This document shows, piece by piece, positions 22,349 to 32,760 of a stretch of 57,908 bases of DNA. Source of the DNA: Mariprofundaceae bacterium (lineage in GTDB: Bacteria > Pseudomonadota > Zetaproteobacteria > Mariprofundales > Mariprofundaceae); assembly GCA_015488115.1 (NCBI GenBank), contig WFOK01000069.1, forward strand, positions 1 through 57,908, given 5' to 3'. The notes under the pieces are model-generated. The model searched no databases and had not been told where the DNA came from. It saw nothing but the letters and a program-made list of their open reading frames with translations. Position 1 is the stretch's first letter; each line of letters opens with the position of its first letter. A program made the position numbers and the translations under genes.

Positions 22349-22999
22349 TCAGGGCCGTCTGGCCGGCGGACCTTTGATGGCCGCATGCGAACCGTCACAC
22401 AAGGGTTTCATCCGTGATGAGCCGCAGCAGCAGAATGAGAGGCCATCATAATGTCCCCTTGCCTTCCCCTCGCCATCGATGAGCAGGAAGGGACCGGAAA
22501 TGCGCAAGGGACCGGGCCGGTGTGATCTGATGTCCAGTTCCCCCCGGGTTGCCTTGCCAGGCGTCGGGAGTGCCGCAGGCCGTCCGTTGTCCTCAAACAT
22601 TTGCTGTTGATGACTGCCGTCGCAAAACGGTATGGCGCGCGAGGCGCCGCAGCGGCACAGTGCGACACGGTAAGAGGGAGGCACTTGGTCGTTGATGCGC
22701 ATGCGTGCATGAATGTACAGGGGGCCGTCAGGCACGATTTGGATGCTGTTGTAGCCGGGCGGCTGATCAAGAAGCCGCCCGTCATCGAGGGAGCGGGCGC
22801 GTAGCGCACCCGTCGGGCATTGTGCGCACACCTCGGCGATGCGCCGGACATCGGCGGCATCGGGATGGATCCATCGACCTTTTCGCCGGGGGTTGAACAC
22901 CTCCGGAAGATTTCGGACACAATCGCCCGTATGGATGCAACGTTCGGCCTCGAACTCGACCAAGACATGTTCTCCCCTGTATTGGTGAATGCGTCCCAT
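22349..22999 (-). CDS. Iron-sulfur protein: ferredoxin-like domain plus two CDGSH domains
   Basis: A 216-residue protein with three predicted clusters. Residues 1-75 are a divergent mono-cluster ferredoxin domain (Cys21, Cys27, Cys58 and Cys61, in CIHTGDC and CAQCPTG). Two CDGSH [2Fe-2S] domains follow: C-x-C at 115-117 with FCDGSH ending at His130, and C-x-C at 190-192 with LCDGSH ending at His205. CDGSH clusters are three-Cys/one-His, redox and pH sensitive. ATG 22999 has an AGGAGACGG site; an in-frame extension upstream lacks family similarity. The role is probably electron or cluster transfer; no partner is evident beside it. Confidence 0.88.
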   Translation of the reverse strand: MGRIHQYRGEHVLVEFEAERCIHTGDCVRNLPEVFNPRRKGRWIHPDAADVRRIAEVCAQCPTGALRARSLDDGRLLDQPPGYNSIQIVPDGPLYIHARMRINDQVPPSYRVALCRCGASRAIPFCDGSHQQQMFEDNGRPAALPTPGKATRGELDIRSHRPGPLRISGPFLLIDGEGKARGHYDGLSFCCCGSSRMKPLCDGSHAAIKGPPARRP

Positions 23000-23109
23000 G
23001 TCCGTCTCCTCTTGTGCATGCTGCGGCTCGTGAGTTTGCTGCAAACGCCCTGGCAGCGCCACCATGTCCGGTTCATGACGCAAGCCCTCTGTTGTGGTGG
23101 AATGCGGGC

Positions 23110-24015
23110 GTGAGCGAACCGGATTTCTCCCGACTCGATCAGTTTCTTTCGGACATCCCGACGAAGGCTTGGGCTTCCGAGCTTTCCCGAGCTCTCGGCA
23201 TGCCTGCAATCGATGCCGAAAGGGCCCTGGTCAGCCTGATGAACGAGGCGCGTATCACCTGGCGCATGATCGCTTGCGTGGTGAGGCCCGGCATGCGTGT
23301 TCTGGAGGTCGGTGCGGGTCTTTGCCTGACCAGCCTATTCCTGAAGAGCGAGGGTCTGGATGTCGTTGCCCTGGAGCCGGCAAGCGGTGGCTTTGACCTC
23401 TTCCGGCTCATGCGCGAAAGGCTGCTTGAGCGGCATGCATCGCTCGGTCTTGAAGTGCTGGACTGTCCGGCGCAGGAACTGACTCCGTCCCGCCATGGCT
23501 GGTTCGATCTGGTTTTCAGCAACAATGTCATCGAGCACATTCCGGATTGGTCACGCGCCCTGGACGCGATGCTGGACGTGCTTTCGGAGCATGGGTGCAT
23601 GATGCATGCCTGTCCGAATTATCGGATTCCCTATGAACCGCATTTTGGCCTTCCCGTGCTGGGGACCCGGGGTCGCTGGACCCGACGCTGGTTTGCCTCG
23701 TCGATTGAGGGGCTTGATGCTCCATGGATAGCCGATGGCGCCGCCTTGTGGGACTCGCTCAATTTCATCACGGCAGGGGATGTGCTGCGGTATGCCGGCA
23801 CACGAGGCCTCGATGTTGCGTTTGAGCCGGGGTTGCTGTACCGATCGCTCAGGAGGCTGGAGCAGGACCCGTGGTTCCGCAGACGGCATGCGGGCTCCGG
23901 TCTGATGTGCTGCTATCGCTTGCTCAAGGCAGGAGGTATGATGTCCTTGCTACGTCGCTTGCCGCCCACCTGGACAACGCCTATGATCTTCACGATGCGG
24001 CGCAGGGAGGGATGA
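23110..24015 (+). CDS. Class I SAM-dependent methyltransferase
   Basis: A protein of about 301 residues with a Rossmann methyltransferase core. Motif I is VLEVGAGLCLTSLFLKSEG near residue 65, the acidic end of strand 2 is in VVALEPASGG, and motif IV is FDLVFSNNVIEHIPDW. The C-terminal third, with many Trp and Arg residues, does not match a family I can name. The GTG at 23110 is my best start; an upstream GTG at 23014 would overlap the promoter side of the divergent CDGSH gene. The substrate is unknown. It is followed one base later by a second methyltransferase, so the pair probably works on one pathway. Confidence 0.8.
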   Translation: MSEPDFSRLDQFLSDIPTKAWASELSRALGMPAIDAERALVSLMNEARITWRMIACVVRPGMRVLEVGAGLCLTSLFLKSEGLDVVALEPASGGFDLFRLMRERLLERHASLGLEVLDCPAQELTPSRHGWFDLVFSNNVIEHIPDWSRALDAMLDVLSEHGCMMHACPNYRIPYEPHFGLPVLGTRGRWTRRWFASSIEGLDAPWIADGAALWDSLNFITAGDVLRYAGTRGLDVAFEPGLLYRSLRRLEQDPWFRRRHAGSGLMCCYRLLKAGGMMSLLRRLPPTWTTPMIFTMRRREG

Positions 24016-24016
24016 G

Positions 24017-24652
24017 ATGGCGCAGGTGACGCACGGAATCCGGGCCATCCTTTCCTCGCCGCTTTGCTATTCCTTGTTCCAGCGCCTGGTGGGGGCGGAG
24101 CGCTTTCGAAGGCTCTTTGTCGAGCGGGAACTGCCAAAGGAGAAGGGATTGCGTCTGCTTGATATTGGCTGTGGTCCGGCTGACCTTCTGGCGCATCTTC
24201 CCGATGACTGGGCCTATTTCGGTTTCGACGCGTCAAGGGCATACATCGAGCAGGCGCGTCGCCGGTTTGGTTCGCGCGGGCATTTTCAGGCGCGGCTGAT
24301 CGACGAGGCTATCATTGGCGAGCTTGAAGGCTTTGATGTCGTTCTGGCCGTGGGACTGTTGCATCATCTGGACGATGCGCAGGCCGTGCATCTTTTTCAC
24401 CTGGCCTGGAAGGCGCTGAAGCCAGGAGGTGTTTGCATCACCGTGGATCCCGTCTGGCATGAACAACAGCATCCGCTCGCCCGCTGGATTATTGCCCGTG
24501 ATCGTGGGCAAAACGTGCGCGACGCGTCCTCGTATCGTCGGCTTGCAGAGCAGGTCTTTGATGAGGTGACGACGGTTTTGCGACAGGACATGATGCTGAT
24601 TCCTTATAGCCATCTGATCATGCGTGCGGACAAGCCTCTGAAATCAGGCTGA
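24017..24652 (+). CDS. Class I SAM-dependent methyltransferase
   Basis: A 211-residue methyltransferase. The SAM-binding motif is LLDIGCGPADLLAHLP (from about residue 48), followed by FGFDASRAYIEQARRRFG and the post-motif segment VVLAVGLLHHLDDAQAVHLF. The layout resembles small-molecule or lipid-linked sugar methyltransferases rather than rRNA enzymes, but the substrate cannot be read from sequence. The ATG starts one base after the stop of the preceding methyltransferase, with GAGGGATGAG as a possible ribosome site inside its end. The two share no obvious recent duplication. Confidence 0.84.
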   Translation: MAQVTHGIRAILSSPLCYSLFQRLVGAERFRRLFVERELPKEKGLRLLDIGCGPADLLAHLPDDWAYFGFDASRAYIEQARRRFGSRGHFQARLIDEAIIGELEGFDVVLAVGLLHHLDDAQAVHLFHLAWKALKPGGVCITVDPVWHEQQHPLARWIIARDRGQNVRDASSYRRLAEQVFDEVTTVLRQDMMLIPYSHLIMRADKPLKSG

Positions 24653-24723
24653 TTTTGCTGGACAAATTCCTTTGATGCTGCTTGAATATAGGTGGAGAAG
24701 CGCTTTTGAGGAAGGAGGGTGGC

Positions 24724-24939
24724 ATGTTTCTGAAGAACAGGGAGTCTGGTGATCTGGTTCATGTGGAGGAGCTGCTGGAGCTTGTGGACCCCCATGAAAC
24801 GAGCGTGACCGTGCGATACCAGGCTGGAGAGGAAATGGGGGATCCGGTCCGGGAGGAAAAGGCAAGGCTGGTCTTTCCGTCGGGCGAGGAATTGCCCCGT
24901 TGCTGGATGGACCCGCATTACCGGGTTTCCTTCGACTGA
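24724..24939 (+). CDS. Small acidic protein of unknown function
   Basis: A 71-residue acidic protein starting MFLKNRESGDLVHVEELLEL and ending LPRCWMDPHYRVSFD. ATG 24724 has a strong GGAGGG site seven bases upstream and the frame is closed by an intrinsic terminator, which supports a real gene. It has one cysteine, no membrane segment and no motif I recognise. Similar short proteins with a DPHY-type ending occur in other proteobacteria to my recollection, but I cannot name the family. It follows two methyltransferases. Confidence 0.7.
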   Translation: MFLKNRESGDLVHVEELLELVDPHETSVTVRYQAGEEMGDPVREEKARLVFPSGEELPRCWMDPHYRVSFD

Positions 24940-24959
24940 CGTGATCGATGAACCCTGAC

Positions 24960-24990
24960 GAGGCCGCCTTTTGGCGGCCTCCTCGCTTTC
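24960..24990 (+). terminator. Intrinsic terminator after the small acidic protein
   Basis: A perfect nine-pair stem, GAGGCCGCC (24960-24968) with GGCGGCCTC (24973-24981), a TTTT loop, then CTCGCTTTC. It closes the 23.1-24.9 kb plus-strand group just before the tRNA-Phe promoter. Confidence 0.75.
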
Positions 24991-25003
24991 TGGAAATTGA
25001 TGC

Positions 25004-25032
25004 TTGAAACGGGGGCGGTCAGCCGGAATAAT
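25004..25032 (+). promoter_or_regulatory. Sigma-70-type promoter for tRNA-Phe
   Basis: A -35 box TTGAAA (25004-25009), a 17-base spacer, and a -10 box AATAAT (25027-25032). Both boxes are close to consensus with ideal spacing. A GC-rich stretch (CCGCGCTCC) follows, typical of stringently controlled stable-RNA promoters. The start would be near 25039, about 20 bases before the mature tRNA. Confidence 0.7.
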
Positions 25033-25059
25033 CCGCGCTCCTTGATTCGGGTTCCGAGG

Positions 25060-25135
<76 letters not shown>

Positions 25136-25179
25136 TTTGTTCATGGTATGGTGGTTTTGTTGCTGAACCCGTCAATGTC

Positions 25180-25214
25180 AGAACGCCCGGTCTTTGGCCG
25201 GGCGTTCTACTTTT
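25180..25214 (+). terminator. Intrinsic terminator after tRNA-Phe
   Basis: A perfect eleven-pair stem, AGAACGCCCGG (25180-25190) with CCGGGCGTTCT (25198-25208), a seven-base loop, then ACTTTTG. It lies between tRNA-Phe and the convergent diguanylate cyclase gene and could serve both strands. Confidence 0.8.
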
Positions 25215-25247
25215 GCATCGGTTTTTTGATCCGGGCACGGAGCGGGC

Positions 25248-27119
25248 CTAGTATTTGTCTTCAGTCCACATGTCGGAAGTGAAGCGCACGACCCGGTTGC
25301 GTCCGTGCTCCTTGGCATTGTAGAGCGCGACATCGGCATATTTGACGGCCTGCCAGAAATTTTCCGCATCATCCGGATAGATGGATACGCCGATCGAAAG
25401 CGTCTTGTGAAAGATTGCGCCGGGGCCACTGAATTCGCGCGACTCCATGGAGGCGCGAATGCGCTCGGCCACCGCCAGTGCGCCTTCCTCCGTCGCATCG
25501 GGCAGCAAGGCCATGAATTCCTCGCCGCCATAGCGAACCGCTAGATCGGAAGCGCGAATGCATTGCTGGACCAGGGAGGCGACTTCCTTGAGCACCTTGT
25601 CCCCGGTTTCATGACCCATCGTGTCATTGACCTGCTTGAAGAAGTCCACATCGATCATCAGCACGCCCATCTTCTGGTCCCTGCGGGCCAGCGAGGGCAA
25701 CAGGGTTTCCAGGTACTGATCCAGAAAGCGCCGGTTGTACATGCCGGTCATGGCGTCCCGCATGGCGGTTTCATGCAGCGCCTGCATCAGTCGTTTGGCG
25801 CCGATGACCGGGGAGGCCACATCCAGGAAACCCTGAACGCCATCCATGTCCCCCAGCCGCCGCCGCAGTGCGGCGCGTTCATCGACCAGTTGGAACACGG
25901 CGCCGACGCTGCCCGACTCGAGCAAAGGAATGCATACATGCGACAGTTCCCGTTCGCGTTGCAGATGATTGCCCCAAAATGCCGGGCAGATGCCGGGGTG
26001 TTGCACATCATTGACGATCTGCCCGGTGCGAAACGCCCGGCAGGCCTCGCAAGAGATCAGCAATTCAGGGTTACACCAAATCTCGCCTTCGGCAGGTGGT
26101 CCTTCGATGATGGCCGCCTTCATGCGATTCTTGCTTGAATTCACCTCGTACAGCGTAAACGTGGGCCAGCCCAGGCGATCGGCCATCAAGGATCGCACCC
26201 TTGCATACACTTCATCGATGTTCCGGTCGTCCTCGATGGTCTTCTTGAAATGGGCCGATTGCACCATGTCGCGGATCATCCTGCGCGTCTCTTCCAGACG
26301 GTTGGATGCGGATGTTCGGAACATGGCGCGGCGGTGCAGTGACCCCACCGCCTCGATGATCTCGCCGAATGTTTGCTCCAGGCGTTCAAAAAGGCCATTG
26401 CTTGCCTCGGCGATTTCGCCCATTTCATCGTTGGAGCGTCGCTTGATGCGGCCGGAGAAGTCGCCCGTGGCCGCCTTGGTCACAGCCTCTTGCATTTCAC
26501 CCGTGGTCAGCATGATCGGTCGCAACACCTGGCGGATGCCGAACGCGAGCACGCCGCCGAACATCAACAATGTAAGGGCCAGCATGGCGATGGTTTTGAG
26601 CGCGGCCCAACGTTCGTTTGTCAGGTCCGCTTGCACATGCACGACGCCCAGGACCGTTCCCGCATCGACATGATGGCAGCTCAGGCAGTCGGTCTGCCCC
26701 GTCGTCTCGGCGATGAAGGGAACCGCCAGGCGCAGGTCGGCATGAGCCAGGTCCTCATTTAGTTGCTCCACGACATGCTTCTGCTGAATGCTCTGCCTCA
26801 TCAAGGGATCCAGGCGCCGCACATCGGGCGCAAGATGCGGAAAATCCCGCAGGATGGCCTCTGTTGGCACCAGGTCGACATGGGTCAAGCCCGGAAGCGA
26901 CTGGAAATGCCGCAGCAATTGCTCATGGCGGTCCCAGGCGCCCATGATCATTTCCTCGGTGAGCGCGGTTTGTATCAGTCCGGCCACGGTTGCGGTTCGG
27001 TGCCGCGCGGCATCCAGCGAGAAACTGCGAAATGCGAGCGTGGCGATGGCCGTGAGCACGATCGTGGACACGACCAGGGCCGCGACAATGAGCAACGTCG
27101 ACTTGGTCCGAATGCGCAT
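25248..27119 (-). CDS. Membrane diguanylate cyclase with periplasmic c-type heme motif, HAMP and GAF-like domain
   Basis: A 623-residue sensor that should make cyclic di-GMP. A transmembrane helix (about 8-30) is followed by a periplasmic region of ~145 residues containing CLSCHH, a CxxCH heme attachment site at residues 145-149. A second helix (about 174-197) leads to a HAMP linker. A GAF-like region (~270-450) includes cysteines in SCEACRAF and GICPAFW. The C-terminal cyclase has GGEEF and the inhibitory I-site RASD five residues upstream, so feedback control by c-di-GMP is expected. I prefer ATG 27119 (GAGGGG upstream) over one five codons earlier. The heme suggests a redox or gas signal; that is inference. 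Confidence 0.88.
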   Translation of the reverse strand: MRIRTKSTLLIVAALVVSTIVLTAIATLAFRSFSLDAARHRTATVAGLIQTALTEEMIMGAWDRHEQLLRHFQSLPGLTHVDLVPTEAILRDFPHLAPDVRRLDPLMRQSIQQKHVVEQLNEDLAHADLRLAVPFIAETTGQTDCLSCHHVDAGTVLGVVHVQADLTNERWAALKTIAMLALTLLMFGGVLAFGIRQVLRPIMLTTGEMQEAVTKAATGDFSGRIKRRSNDEMGEIAEASNGLFERLEQTFGEIIEAVGSLHRRAMFRTSASNRLEETRRMIRDMVQSAHFKKTIEDDRNIDEVYARVRSLMADRLGWPTFTLYEVNSSKNRMKAAIIEGPPAEGEIWCNPELLISCEACRAFRTGQIVNDVQHPGICPAFWGNHLQRERELSHVCIPLLESGSVGAVFQLVDERAALRRRLGDMDGVQGFLDVASPVIGAKRLMQALHETAMRDAMTGMYNRRFLDQYLETLLPSLARRDQKMGVLMIDVDFFKQVNDTMGHETGDKVLKEVASLVQQCIRASDLAVRYGGEEFMALLPDATEEGALAVAERIRASMESREFSGPGAIFHKTLSIGVSIYPDDAENFWQAVKYADVALYNAKEHGRNRVVRFTSDMWTEDKY

Positions 27120-27134
27120 CACCCCTCCCCTCAT

Positions 27135-27571
27135 GCGAGGATAAGCTCAGGCTACGCCATTACCATTTCCGGAACAACCGTGCCTTGACGCGGTCATGGG
27201 GTCAGGGGTTTTCGCTCAGGCCTCGACCATGATCCCGAAGCGGGGTTAACGCCGACGTACTTTGTCGGGTGATCACCGAGCCAAAAAATGGGATGCTGGA
27301 TGGTCCGTTCCGTACCTCTCCCGTATCGACATTATTGTGCCAGAATAGAAGTGTCCCCATACCATCTCTCAAAAAGGAAGCATGGGACGAACCATGAGCA
27401 AGTATAGCAAAGCTGGAAGCAGGGGAGATACAACCGGACCCTGTAGGCATGCCTTCATGTCGCTCGCCATCGCCAAGGTCATGTGGTCGCTGTTGGCCGA
27501 GGTGGCGAGATCATTTCGGTGCGATGGTGAAAAAGTTGGTCAATTCCGGTGGAGACTGTCAGTCTGTCATC
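27135..27571 (+). other. Gene-poor interval between the diguanylate cyclase and the HTH/zinc-ribbon gene
   Basis: No protein here is well supported. An ATG at 27382 with an AAAGGAAGC site opens a 74-codon frame (starting MGRTMSKYSKAG) that overlaps the next gene in another frame and resembles nothing I recognise. The segment around 27335-27420 is less GC-rich than its surroundings and contains AGAAGTGTCCCCAT, a phrase reminiscent of the ends of some insertion sequences; a decayed element is possible but unproven. The divergent promoters for the flanking genes must also lie here; none stands out. Confidence 0.35.
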
Positions 27572-27847
27572 ATGTTTCGCAAGCAGTTGACGTCCTGGCT
27601 TCTTGAGCGCGAGCTGAGCTTGCGTGAATTGAGCGACATGGCCGGAGAGAGTCTGAAATCGATGGAGAGCGACCTCCGGCACTGGGCGCGCAGCCTGAAG
27701 CATGAGGGCTATCGTCTTGTCGTGGAACCGGCAAGGTGCCGGCGGTGCGGATTCCGGTTTTCCAGGGAAAAATGGCACAAGCCTTCGCGGTGTCCATGCT
27801 GCAAGGGCGACTGGATCGACGAACCCCGTTTCCATGTCGAGGCCTAG
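27572..27847 (+). CDS. HTH domain fused to zinc ribbon, predicted transcriptional regulator
   Basis: A 91-residue protein. The N-terminal ~45 residues (MFRKQLTSWLLERELSLREL onward) look like a winged or simple helix-turn-helix. The C-terminal half has a four-cysteine zinc ribbon, CRRCGF and CPCC, 15 residues apart. This is the architecture of the COG3357-type HTH/Zn-ribbon family, more familiar from archaea and anaerobes. The start is uncertain: ATG 27572 fits the domain best, while ATG 27524 would add 16 residues, and neither has a strong ribosome site. Its target is unknown; purB follows 228 bases later and is probably independently transcribed. Confidence 0.7.
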   Translation: MFRKQLTSWLLERELSLRELSDMAGESLKSMESDLRHWARSLKHEGYRLVVEPARCRRCGFRFSREKWHKPSRCPCCKGDWIDEPRFHVEA

Positions 27848-29443
<1,596 letters not shown>

Positions 29444-29555
29444 CCCTAATTTTTCATGTAATCGTGGATGGATGGCGCCGGATGAGAGAGGTCGGGGCGC
29501 GCATGCAGGCAAGAAGCATAAGCTATCGCTTCAAAAATTCCGGCGAATGGCCATC

Positions 29556-29585
29556 ATGAAAACAAACCCGGGCTAGGCCTGGGCG
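29556..29585 (-). terminator. Possible terminator after ispH
   Basis: Read on the minus strand, CCCAGGC pairs with GCCCGGG (six of seven) around a three-base loop, followed by TTTGTTTTC. The hairpin includes the ispH stop codon. It sits in the 129-bp convergent gap between purB and ispH. Confidence 0.45.
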
Positions 29586-30541
29586 GGATTCCCGCGCATC
29601 TTCTGATCAGCTTCCGGTTTCAGCTCCTCAGGCAGTGCAAAGTGCACATGCTCATCACGCACGCGCAGCGTTCGGATTTCACATGGTGCTTGACTACCCA
29701 ACCAGTTCACAACCTCCTGGACCAGGCTTTCGGGCGCGGATGCGCCAGCGGTGACCCCAATGGTTTGGGCCTTTTCCAGCCAGCAGCGCTCGATGCAGGA
29801 TGCATCATCAATAAGGTGGGCACGGGCACCTTCCCGCTCCGCGACTTCCCGGAGCCTGTTGGAATTGGATGAGTTTTTCGAACCGATGACCAGAACGACG
29901 TCACATTGCCGGGCCAGTGCCTTGACCGCCAGTTGCCGGTTGCTCGTTGCATAGCAGATGTCGGAGCGTTTGGGACCCTGAATATGGGGGAAACGCTTGG
30001 TCAGGGCCTCGATGACTTCCCTGGTGTCATCCACGGACAAGGTCGTTTGCGTGACATAGGCCAGCTTTCCGGGATCCCGGACCTCGAGATTCATGACATC
30101 CTGCACCGTTGAAACCAGCAAGACGCTGCCTTCCGGGGCTTGTCCCATGGTCCCCTCGACCTCCGGATGGCCAGCATGGCCGATGAGGATGACCTGGTCA
30201 CCTTGTTGGTGATGGCGAAGCAGCTCCATGTGTACCTTGGTTACAAGGGGGCAGGTGGCATCGATGATGCGCAGTCCTCTAGCCTGAGCCCGCGCGCGAA
30301 CGGCCTTGCTGACGCCATGAGCGGAAAAGATCAGCAAGGCACCGTCTGGCACATCGTCCACCTCATCGACGAAGATGGCGCCCATGCTTTTCAGCCTGTG
30401 GACCACGTGCCGGTTATGGACAATTTCATGGCGGACATAGACCGGTGCGCCAAACATGTCCAGGGCTCGTTCCACGATATCAATGGCGCGATCCACACCG
30501 GCGCAGAAGCCTCGCGGTTCGGCCAGAATGACCTGATGCAT
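29573..30541 (-). CDS. ispH: 4-hydroxy-3-methylbut-2-enyl diphosphate reductase
   Basis: A 322-residue IspH (LytB), the last enzyme of the MEP pathway, which reduces HMBPP to IPP and DMAPP with a [4Fe-4S] cluster. The three cluster cysteines are visible in [12 protein letters not shown] (Cys13), [11 protein letters not shown] and [11 protein letters not shown]. The conserved ENSSNS-equivalent reads [12 protein letters not shown], and the ASAPE end motif is present. ATG 30541 has a GAGGAG site. It stands alone here, without its common neighbour fkpB (slpA), and is divergent from bcp. Confidence 0.96.
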   Translation of the reverse strand: MHQVILAEPRGFCAGVDRAIDIVERALDMFGAPVYVRHEIVHNRHVVHRLKSMGAIFVDEVDDVPDGALLIFSAHGVSKAVRARAQARGLRIIDATCPLVTKVHMELLRHHQQGDQVILIGHAGHPEVEGTMGQAPEGSVLLVSTVQDVMNLEVRDPGKLAYVTQTTLSVDDTREVIEALTKRFPHIQGPKRSDICYATSNRQLAVKALARQCDVVLVIGSKNSSNSNRLREVAEREGARAHLIDDASCIERCWLEKAQTIGVTAGASAPESLVQEVVNWLGSQAPCEIRTLRVRDEHVHFALPEELKPEADQKMRGNPAQA

Positions 30542-30631
30542 CGTTTTCTCCTCGACGGAAGTCGAGCAAAGACTATCATCAAGCGCGTGGCAGAGGAAAT
30601 CTGTGCATCATGAAGGGATCAGGAGGCATCA

Positions 30632-31114
30632 ATGAGCGATTATGCCATTGGAGAAGGGGACGCGGTTCCCGCAGCCAGTGTGCCGGCATGGCCGGAAGGA
30701 GAGGTCAACCTTGCGGACATGAAGGGGCAATGGATGGTTATCTACTTTTATCCGAAGGATTCGACGCCCGGCTGCACGACGGAGTCGTGCGATTTCCGCG
30801 ATGCCCATGCGGAGTTACGGGACATGGGTGTCAGGGTGTTCGGCGTTTCGCGCGATTCCCTTCGCTCGCATCAGCGATTTGCCGAGAAACACCAATTGCC
30901 GTTTCCACTTCTTTCCGATGCGGACGAGCGCTTGTGCGAGGCCTTTGATGTCATCCGCATGAAAAACATGTACGGCCGGCAGGTGCGCGGCATCGAGCGA
31001 TCGACCTTTATCGTCGATCCACAGGGCATCATTCGTCGGGTCTGGCGCAAGGTCAAGGTCAAGGGACATGTCGATGACGTCAGGCAGGCACTTTCAGAGC
31101 TGATGAACGCATGA
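30632..31114 (+). CDS. bcp: Thioredoxin-dependent peroxiredoxin (Bcp/PrxQ type)
   Basis: A 160-residue peroxiredoxin of the Bcp/PrxQ group that reduces hydrogen and alkyl peroxides with thioredoxin. The active site is YPKDSTPGCTTESCDF: Cys48 is peroxidatic and Cys53, five residues on, is the resolving cysteine, as in the two-Cys PrxQ type. The conserved Arg is in ERSTFIVDPQG. AGGAGG precedes ATG 30632 at good spacing. The stop overlaps the coaBC start by four bases. Confidence 0.93.
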   Translation: MSDYAIGEGDAVPAASVPAWPEGEVNLADMKGQWMVIYFYPKDSTPGCTTESCDFRDAHAELRDMGVRVFGVSRDSLRSHQRFAEKHQLPFPLLSDADERLCEAFDVIRMKNMYGRQVRGIERSTFIVDPQGIIRRVWRKVKVKGHVDDVRQALSELMNA

Positions 31115-32301
31115 GTCTTTACAGACGCCGCATCCTTCTCGGGATTGCCGGCGGGATTGCGGCTTACCGGTCGGCCGAGCTTGCGCGGCTTTTGGTCAAG
31201 CAGCAGGCCGAGGTGCGCTGCGTGATGACCCGGTCTGCCAAGGAATTCATTACCCCGCTTACCCTTGAGGCCCTCACTGGAGAGACGGTTCACGATGAAC
31301 TTTTCGACCTGACCACCGAACGGGAGATGGGGCACATCAGGCTTGCGCGCTGGGCGGAGCTCATTGTGGTTGCGCCTGCAACGGCTGATGTGCTGGCGCG
31401 CCATGCCCATGGCATGGCTGACGACCTGCTGACCACGATACTCCTCGCCAGCCAGGTTCCCGTGCTCATGGCGCCGGCCATGAATCAGGCGATGTGGTCG
31501 CATCCGTCCACGCAGGCCAATGTGGCCCTGCTGAGAGAGCGCGGCATTCAGATTGTCGGTCCGGATTGCGGGGAGCTGGCCTGCGGCGAACAAGGGTCTG
31601 GTCGCATGTGCAGTCTGGAAACACTGCTGGCAGCCATGCGTCTGTGCCTGGGGGGTGGGCGCCTACGTGGAGAGCGGTGGGTCATCAATGCTGGGCCGAC
31701 CTGGGAGGCATGGGACCGGGTCCGGGTGCTGACCAACAGGGCCAGCGGTCGCCTGGGTTTTCACCTCGCCGAGGCCGCAGCTGCTGAAGGGGCCGAAACC
31801 ATTCTGGTGGCAGGCCCCGGTGTTCCCCGCTCTTCGCTGCCCATGAGACGGGTGGATGTGGAGAGCGCCCTGGAAATGCATCGCGCATGCCTGGATGCAG
31901 CCGAGGGCGCGGACGTGTTTGTTGCCACGGCAGCCGTCAGTGATTATCGCTTTGCCGAGCGCATCGAGGGGAAGCACAAGCGTGCGGGCCGCCAAACCGT
32001 GCGCGTCGAGCTTGTGGTCAATCCCGATATCGTGGCCGATGTGGCCCGTCTGCCGAGGCGTCCGGATCGCGTGATCGCGTTTGCTGCCGAATGTCGTGAG
32101 CATGTGCACAGCGCCCGGCAGAAGATGCTGGAGAAAGGCGTGGACGCCATTGTGGCCAATGATGCGGAGCGCATGGGCTCGGAGGAGGCTGGAGGCTGGT
32201 GGATCGATGAGCGCGGTGTCGTAGAGTTGTCCGCAACCAGCAAGGTGCATTTCGCGGAGCAATTGCTGGAGCGGATTGCTTGCATGGAGGATGAAGCATG
32301 A
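31111..32301 (+). CDS. coaBC: Bifunctional phosphopantothenoylcysteine decarboxylase/phosphopantothenate-cysteine ligase
   Basis: A 396-residue two-domain enzyme for coenzyme A synthesis. The N-terminal flavoprotein CoaC (about 1-185) has [18 protein letters not shown], the APAMNQAMW substrate motif and the catalytic cysteine loop [11 protein letters not shown]. The C-terminal CoaB (about 190-396) has the nucleotide-binding [18 protein letters not shown] and [11 protein letters not shown]. It conjugates cysteine to phosphopantothenate with CTP, then decarboxylates. It overlaps bcp upstream and dut downstream by four bases each; coaBC-dut is a widespread pair. Confidence 0.95.
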   Translation: MSLYRRRILLGIAGGIAAYRSAELARLLVKQQAEVRCVMTRSAKEFITPLTLEALTGETVHDELFDLTTEREMGHIRLARWAELIVVAPATADVLARHAHGMADDLLTTILLASQVPVLMAPAMNQAMWSHPSTQANVALLRERGIQIVGPDCGELACGEQGSGRMCSLETLLAAMRLCLGGGRLRGERWVINAGPTWEAWDRVRVLTNRASGRLGFHLAEAAAAEGAETILVAGPGVPRSSLPMRRVDVESALEMHRACLDAAEGADVFVATAAVSDYRFAERIEGKHKRAGRQTVRVELVVNPDIVADVARLPRRPDRVIAFAAECREHVHSARQKMLEKGVDAIVANDAERMGSEEAGGWWIDERGVVELSATSKVHFAEQLLERIACMEDEA

Positions 32302-32750
32302 ACAAGCCCGAGATTCGCGTCCGGCGGCTGTCCCATGGCGAAGGCTTGCCCTTGCCGCATTATGCGAGCGAGCAGGCGGCGGGCATGGACCTTCGGGCCG
32401 CTGTCGAGGAAACCGTGGTGCTCGAGCCCGGTGAGCGACGGCTGATTCCCACGGGCTTTGCGATGGCGCTTCCTTCGGGCTATGAGGCCCAGGTTCGTCC
32501 GCGGTCGGGGCTTGCCCTGAAGCATGGCGTCACCGTGCTCAATGCGCCGGGTACCATTGATGCCGATTATCGGGGGGAGGTTTGCGTGATTCTGGTCAAT
32601 CACGGCGATATGCCGTTTCCGATTTCGCGCGGGGACAGGATTGCCCAGATGATCGTGGCGCCCTTCTCACAGGCAGTATGGAAAGAGTGCGAGGAGTTGC
32701 CGGAAACAGAACGCGGCAGCAGAGGTTTTGGCAGTTCGGGACACCGCTAG
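32298..32750 (+). CDS. dut: Deoxyuridine 5'-triphosphate nucleotidohydrolase
   Basis: A 150-residue trimeric dUTPase that hydrolyses dUTP to dUMP and keeps uracil out of DNA. All five motifs are visible in order: [39 protein letters not shown] and the C-terminal arm [10 protein letters not shown]. The ATG is within the coaBC stop (ATGA overlap). A uracil-DNA glycosylase gene lies at 54.9 kb, a functionally related but unlinked partner. Confidence 0.96.
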   Translation: MNKPEIRVRRLSHGEGLPLPHYASEQAAGMDLRAAVEETVVLEPGERRLIPTGFAMALPSGYEAQVRPRSGLALKHGVTVLNAPGTIDADYRGEVCVILVNHGDMPFPISRGDRIAQMIVAPFSQAVWKECEELPETERGSRGFGSSGHR

Positions 32751-32760
32751 GGGTGATGCC

